Positions 55,104-62,986 of a stretch of 64,000 nt of DNA are shown in pieces. The notes under the pieces are model-generated. The model did no database searches. It saw only the letters and a program-made list of their open reading frames with translations, and was not told the DNA's origin. Positions within the stretch are counted from its first letter, which is position 1. Each line of letters starts with the position of its first letter. Source of the DNA: VAZQ01 sp035300505. Its GTDB lineage: Bacteria; Pseudomonadota; Alphaproteobacteria; Rhizobiales; Xanthobacteraceae. Both the position numbers and the translations under genes were made by a program. The DNA lies in assembly GCA_035300505.1 (NCBI GenBank), contig DATGVJ010000374.1, positions 1 to 64,000 on the forward strand, given 5' to 3'.

Positions 55104-55391
55104 TTGCTCACACCAGGAGAGCAGGACGCGGTCATTGATCTCGTCGCCTTTGATCCGACCTGCGGAGACCTGATCCCTGAAACAGGAGGATTGCGGAAAG
55201 TCCGAATCGGCCGCGGTGGAACCGGCAAACGAGGTGGAGCGCGCGTCGTCTATTATTTCCATTCGGTCGATTTACCAATTTTCCTGCTCGCCCTTTATGC
55301 AAAAAACGAGAAGAGCGACTTGACGGCGGCGGAGAAAAAAGAATTTACAACACAGGTGAACAAGTTGGTGAAGCAATGGCGAAAAACATAA
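55104..55391 (+). CDS. RelE/HigB-type toxin, start region probably damaged
   Basis: 95 residues if the TTG at 55104 is used. It has the toxin pattern 'LTPGEQDAVIDLVAFDPTCG', 'GLRKVRIGRG', 'RGGARVVYYFHSVDLPIFLL' and 'YAKNEKSDLTAAEKKE', typical of RelE-fold mRNA interferases. Relatives have about 12-15 more N-terminal residues. In the other frame, GTG at 55066 begins 'VIEF', and one missing base would join it to 'RRASELLTPGEQD'. So either TTG is the true start or the gene is frameshifted. The antitoxin gene overlaps its 3' end by 16 bases. Confidence 0.75.
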   Translation: MLTPGEQDAVIDLVAFDPTCGDLIPETGGLRKVRIGRGGTGKRGGARVVYYFHSVDLPIFLLALYAKNEKSDLTAAEKKEFTTQVNKLVKQWRKT

Positions 55392-55687
55392 CACCGCGCT
55401 TGGCCGACGACATCCGCGCCAGCCTGCATGAAGCACTCGACTACGCAGCCGGCAAGGGAACTAAGGCCGTCGTCCACCGAGTGGTACCGCACGATACAGA
55501 TGCCCGCGAAGCGCGACTCAAGCTTGGCCTCTCGCAGCTTGAATTCGCGTCGTTCATTGGCACCGCCGTCGGCACCGTACGCAAATGGGAACTCGGCACA
55601 CGCCGCCCCTCCGGAGCCGCACGTACGCTTATCGACGTTATCAAGGCAGAGCCCAGCGCCGTTCGCCGAGCACTAATGAAGGGCTAA
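55376..55687 (+). CDS. XRE/HigA-type antitoxin
   Basis: 103 residues. The C-terminal helix-turn-helix 'REARLKLGLSQLEFASFIGT' and 'VGTVRKWELGTRRPSGAART' fits NadS/HigA antitoxins. The toxin-first order with overlap is typical of this subgroup. It should bind its own promoter; a short palindrome ACCCC-AAT-GGGGT at 55022-55034 after a TTGACT hexamer is a candidate site. Confidence 0.85.
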   Translation: MAKNITPRLADDIRASLHEALDYAAGKGTKAVVHRVVPHDTDAREARLKLGLSQLEFASFIGTAVGTVRKWELGTRRPSGAARTLIDVIKAEPSAVRRALMKG

Positions 55688-56169
55688 GGCTTTTTCCGTG
55701 CAGCCTTCGGAATTCGGACCGGCCAGCTTACGATCCGGCCTTCGAGGTCTTCGTCCGGAACATCGTCCTCGCAGGCCCCGACCTTGCCGCGGACCGAGAT
55801 GCCGGCTTGGTGGACGCTGTCGGGATCCCCGGAAACCAGGGGATGCCACCAATAGAGGTCGCGGCCGTCGGCCAGCAGGCGATAGCCGCAGGTTGGCGGT
55901 AACCAGACGATTTTCTTTACATTTCTGGGGGTTAGACGGACGCAATCCTTCACCTTCTTGGATCGGTTGGGATAATCCTGACAGCGGCAGGTCTCTCCGT
56001 CGAGCAACCGGCAGCCCACGTCGGTAAAAAAGGTTCGCGAACTGTCGTCGGCGTCTTCGAGCTTGACCAGACAGCATCTCCCGCACCCATCACAGAGGCT
56101 TTCCCATTCCGAATCTGTCATATTCTCCAATGACTTACGTTTCCAGAAAGGAACCTCATCGCGAGCCAT
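55684..56169 (-). CDS. YcgN-family cysteine-cluster protein
   Basis: 161 residues from the ATG at 56169. Eight or more cysteines occur in the family pattern: 'LCDGCGRCCLVKLED', 'VGCRLLD', 'TCRCQDYPNR', 'VKDCVRLTP' and 'PPTCGYRLLADGRDLYWWHP'. The cluster suggests an iron-sulphur or zinc site. YcgN proteins are common in proteobacteria and have no established role. Confidence 0.93.
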   Translation of the reverse strand: MARDEVPFWKRKSLENMTDSEWESLCDGCGRCCLVKLEDADDSSRTFFTDVGCRLLDGETCRCQDYPNRSKKVKDCVRLTPRNVKKIVWLPPTCGYRLLADGRDLYWWHPLVSGDPDSVHQAGISVRGKVGACEDDVPDEDLEGRIVSWPVRIPKAARKKP

Positions 56170-56433
56170 TATTGTGTCCCATTCCTTAGGTCTATGTGCG
56201 AGCTTAACATGCAACCTGAAATCCTACAGGATGATAGCGCGTGTCATCCATAAATGATGCTTTTTAACTTCATACTGTGGCTTCCGTGCAATAGTGTGGG
56301 CCCGTAGGATCAGGTAAAGAATCAGTGCGGCAGATCCGATCCTGCTGCAACCCGTCGTCATGGCGACCTCTTGGGGCAACCCTGGGGGCGACCTTGGGGC
56401 GGGTTTGAGGAGGCGGTCAGCGAGAGGGGCCCA

Positions 56434-58716
56434 GTGCTCGACCTGTTTCAACAGCGCGAAAACGACACCGAATGGAAGGCGCGGCTGCGCCGCGTCTTGC
56501 TCGATCTTGATTCGCGCATCGACTTCGGCGTTTACCAGACCCGCACCTGGGGCCGCGAGCTTTACGAGCGCTTCACGGTGTTCATGGACCGGTTCCACGT
56601 CGCCGGCTGGCGGCGCTGGCTCCTCATTGAGCCATTTTCGGAAGGACTTACGCTCGGCACCGGCGGCCTCGTCTTGATGCTGACGCTCGCAATTCCCGCA
56701 TTCCGGGAAACATCCGATGACGACTGGCTCAAGAAATCCGAACTTGCCGTCAGCTTTCTCGACCGTTACGGCAACGAAATCGGTTCGCGCGGCATCCGCC
56801 ACAACGATTCGATCCCGCTCGAACAGTTGCCTGACCACTTGGTCAAGGCGACCCTCGCCACGGAAGATCGCCGCTTCTACGAGCATTTCGGTATCGACAT
56901 TCCGGGGACGTTTCGCGCCGTCTTGACCAACGCCCGCGCCGGCGGCGTGGTGCAGGGCGGCTCCTCCATCTCACAGCAGTTGGCCAAGAACCTGTTCCTT
57001 TCGAACGAGCGCACCATCGAACGCAAGGTCAAGGAAGCGTTCCTGGCGTCCTGGCTGGAGTTCCGGCTGCAGAAAAACGAGATTCTCAAACTTTACCTTG
57101 ACCGCGCCTATATGGGCGGCGGCAACTATGGGGTCGACGCCGCCGCACACTTCTATTTCAACAAGTCGGCACGCGACGTCACGCTTTCGGAATCCGCCAT
57201 GTTGGCGGGACTGTTCAAGGCGCCGTCCAAATTTGCCCCGCACGTCAATTTGCCGGCCGCCCGTGCCCGCGCCAACGTCGTGCTCGACAATCTGGTCGAT
57301 GCCGGATTCATGACGGAAGGTCAGGTGTTCGGCGCGCGGCGCAATCCCGCAATATCGGTGGACCGGCGTGACGAACGTTCACCCAGTTATTATCTCGACT
57401 GGGCCTTCGACGAGATGAAAAAACTCGCCGAAAAGCTGCCGAACAATTCGCATGAACGCGTGTTCGTGGCCCGCTTGGCGATCGACGTCAGTCTGCAAAA
57501 GAACTCTGAAAAGGCGGTCGAGGATTCCCTGCGTCAATATGGCCGCGAATACAATGCCAAACAGGCGGCAGCAGTCCTGATGGAGACTGACGGTTCCGTG
57601 CGCGCCATGGTCGGTGGTCGCGACTATGCAACAAGCCAATTCAACCGCGCGACCGATGCGCTGCGGCAGCCGGGCTCTTCCTTCAAACCCTATGTCTACG
57701 CGACGGCGCTGGCGAGCGGGGGCTTCAAGCCGACAACAATCGTTGTCGACTCGCCGGTTTGCATCGGAAACTGGTGCCCGAAGAATTACTCGGGCGGCTT
57801 TTCGGGCTCGATGACGCTGACCCAGGCTCTGGTACGTTCGATCAACGTCATTCCTGTCAAACTGTCGATTGCGCTGGGCAACGGCAACCCGAAAGCCGGA
57901 CGTGCCAAGATTAGAGATGTCGCCCGCAAGGCGGGCCTGCGTACGGCGCTTCCCGACACTCCCTCTATGCCGATCGGCGCCAACGAAGTGACGGTGCTCG
58001 ACCATACCGGCGGATACGGCATTTTCGTCAATGAAGGCATGTCGATCACACCCCATGCCATCCTTGAAGTGCGAAATGGCGCCGGCGACCTGATCTGGCG
58101 CTTCGACCGGGACGGCAAGAAGTCCGTCGAGGTCATCCCGCCCCAGGTTGCGCGCGATCTCAACATGATGATGAACAAGGTCGTCGAGGAGGGCACCGGC
58201 AAGCGCGCCATCCTCGACATCACCAAGTCAGCCGGAAAAACCGGCACCACCAATGCCTATCGCGACGCCTGGTTTGTCGGCTTCACGGGCAACTACATTG
58301 CGGGCGTTTGGTATGGCAACGACGACTATACGTCCACCAATCGCATGACCGGAGGATCCTTGCCGGCCGGAACTTGGCGCGACATCATGGCCTATGCCCA
58401 CCAGGGCATTGAAATCAAAGCGATCCCTGGCGTGCCCAATCCTGCGCCAACCAATAAAGGTCAGAACGTCGCATCGGGCAAAGCCAATACTGACGCGCAG
58501 AGGCCGGCACTCCTGACACGCAAAGGTGCCGACATCCTTGTGCGCGTCGAAAGGCTCATGGACGAGGCGACGCGCACATTGGTCTCGAACGACAAACCAG
58601 CCTTGAGGGCCGATGCGGCACCTGGCGCTGCGGCTAGCGCTGGGGAATCAATTCCGCAGCCGCTGGATGCCTTCGCGTCCGCGGCTGATCGACGGCCGCC
58701 AGGCCGCGGCAACTAG
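56434..58716 (+). CDS. class A penicillin-binding protein (PBP1A family)
   Basis: 760 residues from a GTG at 56434 with GAGAGGGG upstream; a TTG at 56371 would add 21 low-complexity residues. After one membrane helix (GLVLMLTLAIPAF), the GT51 domain polymerises lipid II (catalytic E144 in 'ATEDRRFYEHFG', and 'GGSSISQQLAKNLFL'). The transpeptidase has S415 in 'SSFKP', SXN in 'RSINVIP' and K602 in 'KTGTTNAY'. Periplasmic cross-linking of peptidoglycan. The extended N-terminal cytoplasmic segment (FVYQTR-like, 'FMDRFHVAGWRRWLL') is seen in Rhizobiales homologs. Confidence 0.94.
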   Translation: MLDLFQQRENDTEWKARLRRVLLDLDSRIDFGVYQTRTWGRELYERFTVFMDRFHVAGWRRWLLIEPFSEGLTLGTGGLVLMLTLAIPAFRETSDDDWLKKSELAVSFLDRYGNEIGSRGIRHNDSIPLEQLPDHLVKATLATEDRRFYEHFGIDIPGTFRAVLTNARAGGVVQGGSSISQQLAKNLFLSNERTIERKVKEAFLASWLEFRLQKNEILKLYLDRAYMGGGNYGVDAAAHFYFNKSARDVTLSESAMLAGLFKAPSKFAPHVNLPAARARANVVLDNLVDAGFMTEGQVFGARRNPAISVDRRDERSPSYYLDWAFDEMKKLAEKLPNNSHERVFVARLAIDVSLQKNSEKAVEDSLRQYGREYNAKQAAAVLMETDGSVRAMVGGRDYATSQFNRATDALRQPGSSFKPYVYATALASGGFKPTTIVVDSPVCIGNWCPKNYSGGFSGSMTLTQALVRSINVIPVKLSIALGNGNPKAGRAKIRDVARKAGLRTALPDTPSMPIGANEVTVLDHTGGYGIFVNEGMSITPHAILEVRNGAGDLIWRFDRDGKKSVEVIPPQVARDLNMMMNKVVEEGTGKRAILDITKSAGKTGTTNAYRDAWFVGFTGNYIAGVWYGNDDYTSTNRMTGGSLPAGTWRDIMAYAHQGIEIKAIPGVPNPAPTNKGQNVASGKANTDAQRPALLTRKGADILVRVERLMDEATRTLVSNDKPALRADAAPGAAASAGESIPQPLDAFASAADRRPPGRGN

Positions 58717-58743
58717 ATCGCGTCCCGTGCTCACCAAATAGGT

Positions 58744-58820
58744 GACGCGCTCTAGCTTATTGAGTTGACGCGTTTTCTTCGGCGAACCGGAAGTCCACTT
58801 CGCCGGAAAATGCTATGTAG
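58744..58820. repeat. dispersed intergenic repeat, copy 2
   Basis: Matches 7787-7860: 'tgagttgacgcgttttcttc' ... 'cacttcgccggaaaatgct'. It lies directly behind the penicillin-binding protein gene and in front of the DUF1214 gene. Confidence 0.65.
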
Positions 58821-58846
58821 GTTGCTTCCATTCGATTGGGTCAAGC

Positions 58847-59425
58847 GTGCGGTTGCTCATCGGATCATTGTTTACGTTAGCGGTGGCCGCAGCGATCGGC
58901 CTCGGCATCACGTGGGTGGCCGTGACACAAGGCGCAGCCTACGGCGGCATAACCCTTGGCGCCTGGTCTGCCTGGCCGCGCGTAGGCACCGCAAGCATAG
59001 ATCCATATGCGCGCGCCATGATTGCCCGCAGCGGCGAACTCCCGGTCGGCTCCGGCGATGGCGTAGCGTTCTATGCGCGCACAGACGACGCACGTCGCAC
59101 GCTTGATGGTCGTTGCGACGTGGTGTTGAGCGGGACTACCCCACAGGCTCGTTATTGGACGGTTACCCTATACGATCCTCAGGGGAGCCTCGTCGCCAAT
59201 TCGGTGCAGCGCTACGGCTTCACCAGCCAGGAAATCATCCGGGACCAGGATGGTACATTTGAACTCACCGTCGGTCCGCGCGCCCGGCCGGGCAACTGGC
59301 TGCCCACGGGCGCCATTGAACGTTACGTGCTGGTGCTACGACTTTATGACACGCCCATCGGAGTAGCAACGCGCAGTGGGCGCGACGTTCCCATGCCTGC
59401 CATTGCTCAGAGGGGATGCCGGTGA
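58847..59425 (+). CDS. DUF1214 domain-containing exported protein
   Basis: 192 residues, GTG start. An N-terminal helix (LLIGSLFTLAVAAAIGLGIT) is followed by the DUF1214 core: 'DPYARAMIARSGELPV', 'YWTVTLYDPQGSLVANSVQR', 'DGTFELTVGPRARPGNWLPT' and 'YVLVLRLYDTP'. It is paired with a DUF1254 gene that overlaps its end by 10 bases, the standard arrangement in Rhizobiales. Function unknown. Confidence 0.9.
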   Translation: MRLLIGSLFTLAVAAAIGLGITWVAVTQGAAYGGITLGAWSAWPRVGTASIDPYARAMIARSGELPVGSGDGVAFYARTDDARRTLDGRCDVVLSGTTPQARYWTVTLYDPQGSLVANSVQRYGFTSQEIIRDQDGTFELTVGPRARPGNWLPTGAIERYVLVLRLYDTPIGVATRSGRDVPMPAIAQRGCR

Positions 59426-59964
59426 TCCGCCTTCTGCTCTGGGTGCTCGGAGGCGCGCTGCTTGGTGGCGTCGTACATCTTGCGTCGGTGCTCGTCCTGC
59501 CACGACTGGCGACGCAAGACGCCTATTCCCGCCTGTCCTCGATCACGCGGACCAATACGATTACGCCGCTGCCGGCTCCGACGCCCGAGAACGCCCTCAT
59601 GCCGTTCATGGACCCGGCCTTTGCCACAGCGGTGTGCCGCTACGACCTCTCGTCCGGACCGTTGAAGTTTTCCGTTCCGATCAGCCCTGCCTACACTTCC
59701 GTTTCATTCTACACGCGTTCGGAGGTCGCTTACTATGCCATCAACGATCGCTCAGCAGGCCGTCGCGTCATCGAACTCGAACTGATGACCCGTGAACAGC
59801 GAAACAACCTTCCGGGTGACGAGGAAATCACCGCCGCCGACCGGCTGATTGTCGAATCACCAACCACCACCGGCCTTGTCCTGGTCAAAGCGCTGGCACC
59901 TGAATTCGGATTGCTCCCGACCGCCCGCAACGTTCTCACAACCGCCCGCTGCCAACAGCAGTAA
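59416..59964 (+). CDS. DUF1254 domain-containing membrane-anchored protein
   Basis: 182 residues. A helix at the N terminus (LLLWVLGGALLGGVVHLASV), then 'PFMDPAFATAVCRYDLSSGP' and 'SVSFYTRSEVAYYAINDRSA'. It is the short form of DUF1254, co-translated with the DUF1214 protein upstream; the pair probably forms one complex in the envelope. Confidence 0.88.
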   Translation: MPVIRLLLWVLGGALLGGVVHLASVLVLPRLATQDAYSRLSSITRTNTITPLPAPTPENALMPFMDPAFATAVCRYDLSSGPLKFSVPISPAYTSVSFYTRSEVAYYAINDRSAGRRVIELELMTREQRNNLPGDEEITAADRLIVESPTTTGLVLVKALAPEFGLLPTARNVLTTARCQQQ

Positions 59965-59977
59965 CGGTACAATTCGA

Positions 59978-60160
59978 TCAGGTGCGGGAGGCGCGCCGCC
60001 GGCGCCGGGTGCGGCCAGGTCGCGGGATCGGCGGAAAATCAGAATATCGCTCAATGCGAATGACCGGCAGAATGATCACGGTGGCCGACCGCGACTTGTC
60101 GATTTTCGATTTTTCGCTCGCGCTGCGCGCCGGTGTCGGAAGCCTGATGATCGTTCCCAA
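59978..60160 (-). CDS. small basic protein of unknown function
   Basis: 60 residues from a TTG start with GGGAGAGAGA just upstream. It begins MGTIIRLPTPARSASEKSKI, has 'SATVIILPVIRIERY' and a very basic end (RPGRTRRRRRASRT). Similar short proteins seem to occur in Bradyrhizobiaceae. No domain known. Confidence 0.5.
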   Translation of the reverse strand: MGTIIRLPTPARSASEKSKIDKSRSATVIILPVIRIERYSDFPPIPRPGRTRRRRRASRT

Positions 60161-60330
60161 ATCTCTCTCCCACGCACCCGGATCGACCCATCACGATCAA
60201 AGTCCGGTGGCGCGATATAAGAGCAGCCAAGGTTAACGCTCCGCTAACACCATCGATCTAATGTGGTGCGAAGTGACAATAAATGTGATGCGAAGTGAAA
60301 ATAAATTGTAATGATGGACGCAAACCTTCC

Positions 60331-61746
60331 ATGCTGAAGTGGGCCAACATCACGGGTCTTGAAGGCCTGTTCAATCTTAACCAACAGGGCATCGACATTC
60401 GACCGACCTTGTTGCGCGTGATCACCGACCAATATCTGCAAACGTCGGTCCACACGACGGACGAAGAACGCCAGTTCACCGAACTCGCGATGCGGCTGCT
60501 GGATGAGACCGAGATCGCGACGCGCGCCGCCGTTGCCAAACGATTGGCGCCGCATGCTTATGCGCCGCGCCCGATCATCCTGCAGCTTGCGCGAGACGTT
60601 CTCGAAGTCGCGGAACCAGTCCTGCTTCAGTCGCCATGCTTGACGCCGCAGGACTTGAGGTCAATTGCCGCCGAACGCGGCGCATCATGTGCACAAATCG
60701 TTGCACGGCGGCTCAAACCAGAAACATCCCAATCCATCGGCCAGCCGCTCATGCTCGCGCAGGTCACACAGCCACATGCCGCGCAGCCACATGCCGCACA
60801 GCCACACGTCGCACAGCCACATGCCGCCACCAACGTGACGAAGCCTCCGCACGTTGACACGACGTCCGCGCCCTTGGTAGCCATGGAAACGGCGCCGGCC
60901 GAGCCCGCTCTTGCGCCGCCGGCGGGCGCCGCGCTGCTACAAGCGGAACCACTATGTGCAAAGGCGGCGGCGGTGACCCAACAGCCCAGCGTCCCAACGG
61001 AGAGCGTAGAGTTGTTGTCTGCACAGGCGACGCGCAACACGCCCGATGTGATTGTGACATCGAGCGCGGTTGACTTGGACGATGACTTGGGCGGTGACTT
61101 GGGCGAACCGTCCGTCCCCGCGGGCTGCACAGCCGCTTCAGGCTGCACAGCCGCTTCAGGCTGCACAGCTTCGGAACTAAGCGACCAGTTCTTCGCAGCC
61201 GACGCGGAAGAGCGCAGGCTGATCCTGATCGTACTCGACTATTCATCCTGCGGGCCCGCAAACCCGCCGTCGGCATTGCGACCGGCCGACGTCTGGCAAC
61301 TGGAGGCAGCCGCGCTTCAACGAAACTTGGAATCGGTCGCAAGCGATTTCGAACGAACGCTCGGCATCTCGCAGCAAATGGCCCACCGCATGATCGCCGA
61401 CGGACAGGGTGAGCCGATTGTCATTGCGGCCAAGGCTTTGGAGATACCGGCAAGTGTGCTCCAGCGCATGCTGTTGTTCATGAACCCGATTGTGGGCCAA
61501 TCGATCGAGCGCTTGTACAAGCTTACAGCCCTGTACGATGAAATGACCTTGGAGGCGGCACGGCGCATGATTGACATCTGGCAGGATGCTGAGCCGGCCC
61601 AGCTCAGAAAACCGATACATGCCGCGCAATGGCAAAGCACCGTCAGTCGCGCCAGACAGGCACTTGCGGACATCTCGCACCGCACATCCGCAAAAACGGT
61701 TCCCGACGCAAATCGTCGCCGCGTTACCGGCACCGATGCGAGGTAG
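60331..61746 (+). CDS. DUF2336 domain-containing protein
   Basis: 471 residues from the ATG at 60331. The helical DUF2336 core covers the N terminus (LLRVITDQYLQTSVHTTDEE; LAMRLLDETEIATRAAVAKR) and resumes in the C-terminal part (LASDFERTL-like segment, 'IVIAAKALEIPASVLQRMLL'). The middle (about 145-290) is low-complexity, with a four-fold AQPHA-type repeat and a three-fold GCTAAS repeat. DUF2336 proteins of alphaproteobacteria have no assigned function; the low-complexity part varies. Confidence 0.88.
   Translation: MLKWANITGLEGLFNLNQQGIDIRPTLLRVITDQYLQTSVHTTDEERQFTELAMRLLDETEIATRAAVAKRLAPHAYAPRPIILQLARDVLEVAEPVLLQSPCLTPQDLRSIAAERGASCAQIVARRLKPETSQSIGQPLMLAQVTQPHAAQPHAAQPHVAQPHAATNVTKPPHVDTTSAPLVAMETAPAEPALAPPAGAALLQAEPLCAKAAAVTQQPSVPTESVELLSAQATRNTPDVIVTSSAVDLDDDLGGDLGEPSVPAGCTAASGCTAASGCTASELSDQFFAADAEERRLILIVLDYSSCGPANPPSALRPADVWQLEAAALQRNLESVASDFERTLGISQQMAHRMIADGQGEPIVIAAKALEIPASVLQRMLLFMNPIVGQSIERLYKLTALYDEMTLEAARRMIDIWQDAEPAQLRKPIHAAQWQSTVSRARQALADISHRTSAKTVPDANRRRVTGTDAR
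60763..61170 (+). repeat. two short in-frame tandem repeats in the DUF2336 gene
   Basis: A 15-base unit (cacagccacatgccg) occurs about four times at 60763-60829, and an 18-base unit (ggctgcacagccgcttca) about three times near 61132-61170. Both keep frame and lie in the variable linker. Confidence 0.8.
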
Positions 61747-62094
61747 TCAGGTCACGACATTATCCAAAAAATGTCGTCCGGCGCGATCCTCGATCTCGAT
61801 GATCCACACGTCGGTATCAAAGCGAACCTCGCGTGCGAGGCGTTCTTCAATTTTCTCCTCCGGGACCGTCCTATCCCTGAAACAATACGTGAAGGCGCGA
61901 TCCGCCGGACGCGTTTCATCAAACGCTGACTGTGGGGCGGGTCCGAACAATTCGCCGGTCCCATTGAGAAGATTGAGCTTGATGAAAATCGCGCCGGCAT
62001 CCTCGGCGCCGCGCCGCCGCACCGCCGCAAATGCACCTTCGATGTAACAGCGGCGGATATAGGCAGCCACCCAAATCGAAGACTTGAGGCGCAT
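61747..62094 (-). CDS. DUF1491 family protein
   Basis: 115 residues from the ATG at 62094. 'MRLKSSIWVAAYIRRCYIEG', 'VRRRGAEDAGAIFIKLNLLN', 'FGPAPQSAFDE' and 'EERLAREVRFDTDVWIIEIE' are the conserved DUF1491 segments. A small cytoplasmic alphaproteobacterial protein of unknown role. It follows the peptidoglycan-binding gene by seven bases on the same strand. Confidence 0.92.
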   Translation of the reverse strand: MRLKSSIWVAAYIRRCYIEGAFAAVRRRGAEDAGAIFIKLNLLNGTGELFGPAPQSAFDETRPADRAFTYCFRDRTVPEEKIEERLAREVRFDTDVWIIEIEDRAGRHFLDNVVT

Positions 62095-62101
62095 CTCCAA
62101 C

Positions 62102-62986
62102 CTATTCCAGCGGACGGCCAACGATCGCCGAGAGCTCGCGTACCACGCGGTCGGAGGGCTGGCCGGTGACGGGCAGCTTGCGCTCGCGCTCGAATCTCTC
62201 GATGGCGATCTGGGTATCGGCATCGACCACACCGGTGGGCTTGATCTGGCCATAGCCGTAATCCGACAAAACCCTTTGCACGGTAAGGACGCGCTTCGAA
62301 GGGGCCAAAGCCGTCGCAATCGCATCATTGCGAGCCGGCTGCGGCGCAGGCCGTGGGGGCACAACGCCAGTCGAGACGATGGTGGCAGGGCGCGAGGGCT
62401 TCGTCGATGATCGTCTGATGCTTTGGAGCAAAATCTCACTTGGCTCCGCGCTCGGCTTCATTCCTGCGGTCTGCTCAAAATCGCGTATGGCCGCGATGGT
62501 CCGCGGGCCGTACCGACCGTCAATGACGCCCTCATAGTAACCTCGCCGGGCAAGTTCGCGCTGAATGTCGGCCACGATTTCGGCGCCAAGACGCGCAGGC
62601 GGAACCGGTTCGGCCTTTTGGGTTGGCGCGTTGGGTGGCCGCGCAGACGGAACGCTCGCAACCGGTGTCTCTTTGGCTGCAGGTGGACTGGTTGCAGATG
62701 GATTGGCAGCAGATGGCTTCGCAGCAGGCGGATTGGCGGGGGCCACGTTGGTAGAAGGCGGAACGCTCGCGGCGAGCTCGCTGCGAAACAATGGCGCTGG
62801 GTGCTGCCCCGTCTGCATGAACAGGACATTGGTCAGGATTGTACCGCCCAAAATGATTGCAACACAGCTCCCGACGGCATCGCGAAAATTCCATCCCATC
62901 GCGGCAAGCACCCGCCATCGCGATGTGGCGAGATCGCTGTCAACCGGGCTTGCGGCACCCCTGCCGGGACGTACAGTACTAGGCAC
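62102..62986 (-). CDS. membrane-anchored protein with two peptidoglycan-binding domains
   Basis: 294 residues, GTG start overlapping the kinase stop by eight bases. An anchor helix (AVGSCVAIILGGTILTNVLF), a Pro/Ala-rich spacer, then two PG_binding_1 domains: 'ADIQRELARRGYYEGVIDGR' with 'YGPRTIAAIRDFE', and 'LTVQRVLSDYGYG' with 'DADTQIAIERFER'. Such proteins attach to the cell wall. Co-transcription with the kinase suggests a link to envelope or cell-cycle signalling. Confidence 0.88.
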   Translation of the reverse strand: MPSTVRPGRGAASPVDSDLATSRWRVLAAMGWNFRDAVGSCVAIILGGTILTNVLFMQTGQHPAPLFRSELAASVPPSTNVAPANPPAAKPSAANPSATSPPAAKETPVASVPSARPPNAPTQKAEPVPPARLGAEIVADIQRELARRGYYEGVIDGRYGPRTIAAIRDFEQTAGMKPSAEPSEILLQSIRRSSTKPSRPATIVSTGVVPPRPAPQPARNDAIATALAPSKRVLTVQRVLSDYGYGQIKPTGVVDADTQIAIERFERERKLPVTGQPSDRVVRELSAIVGRPLE

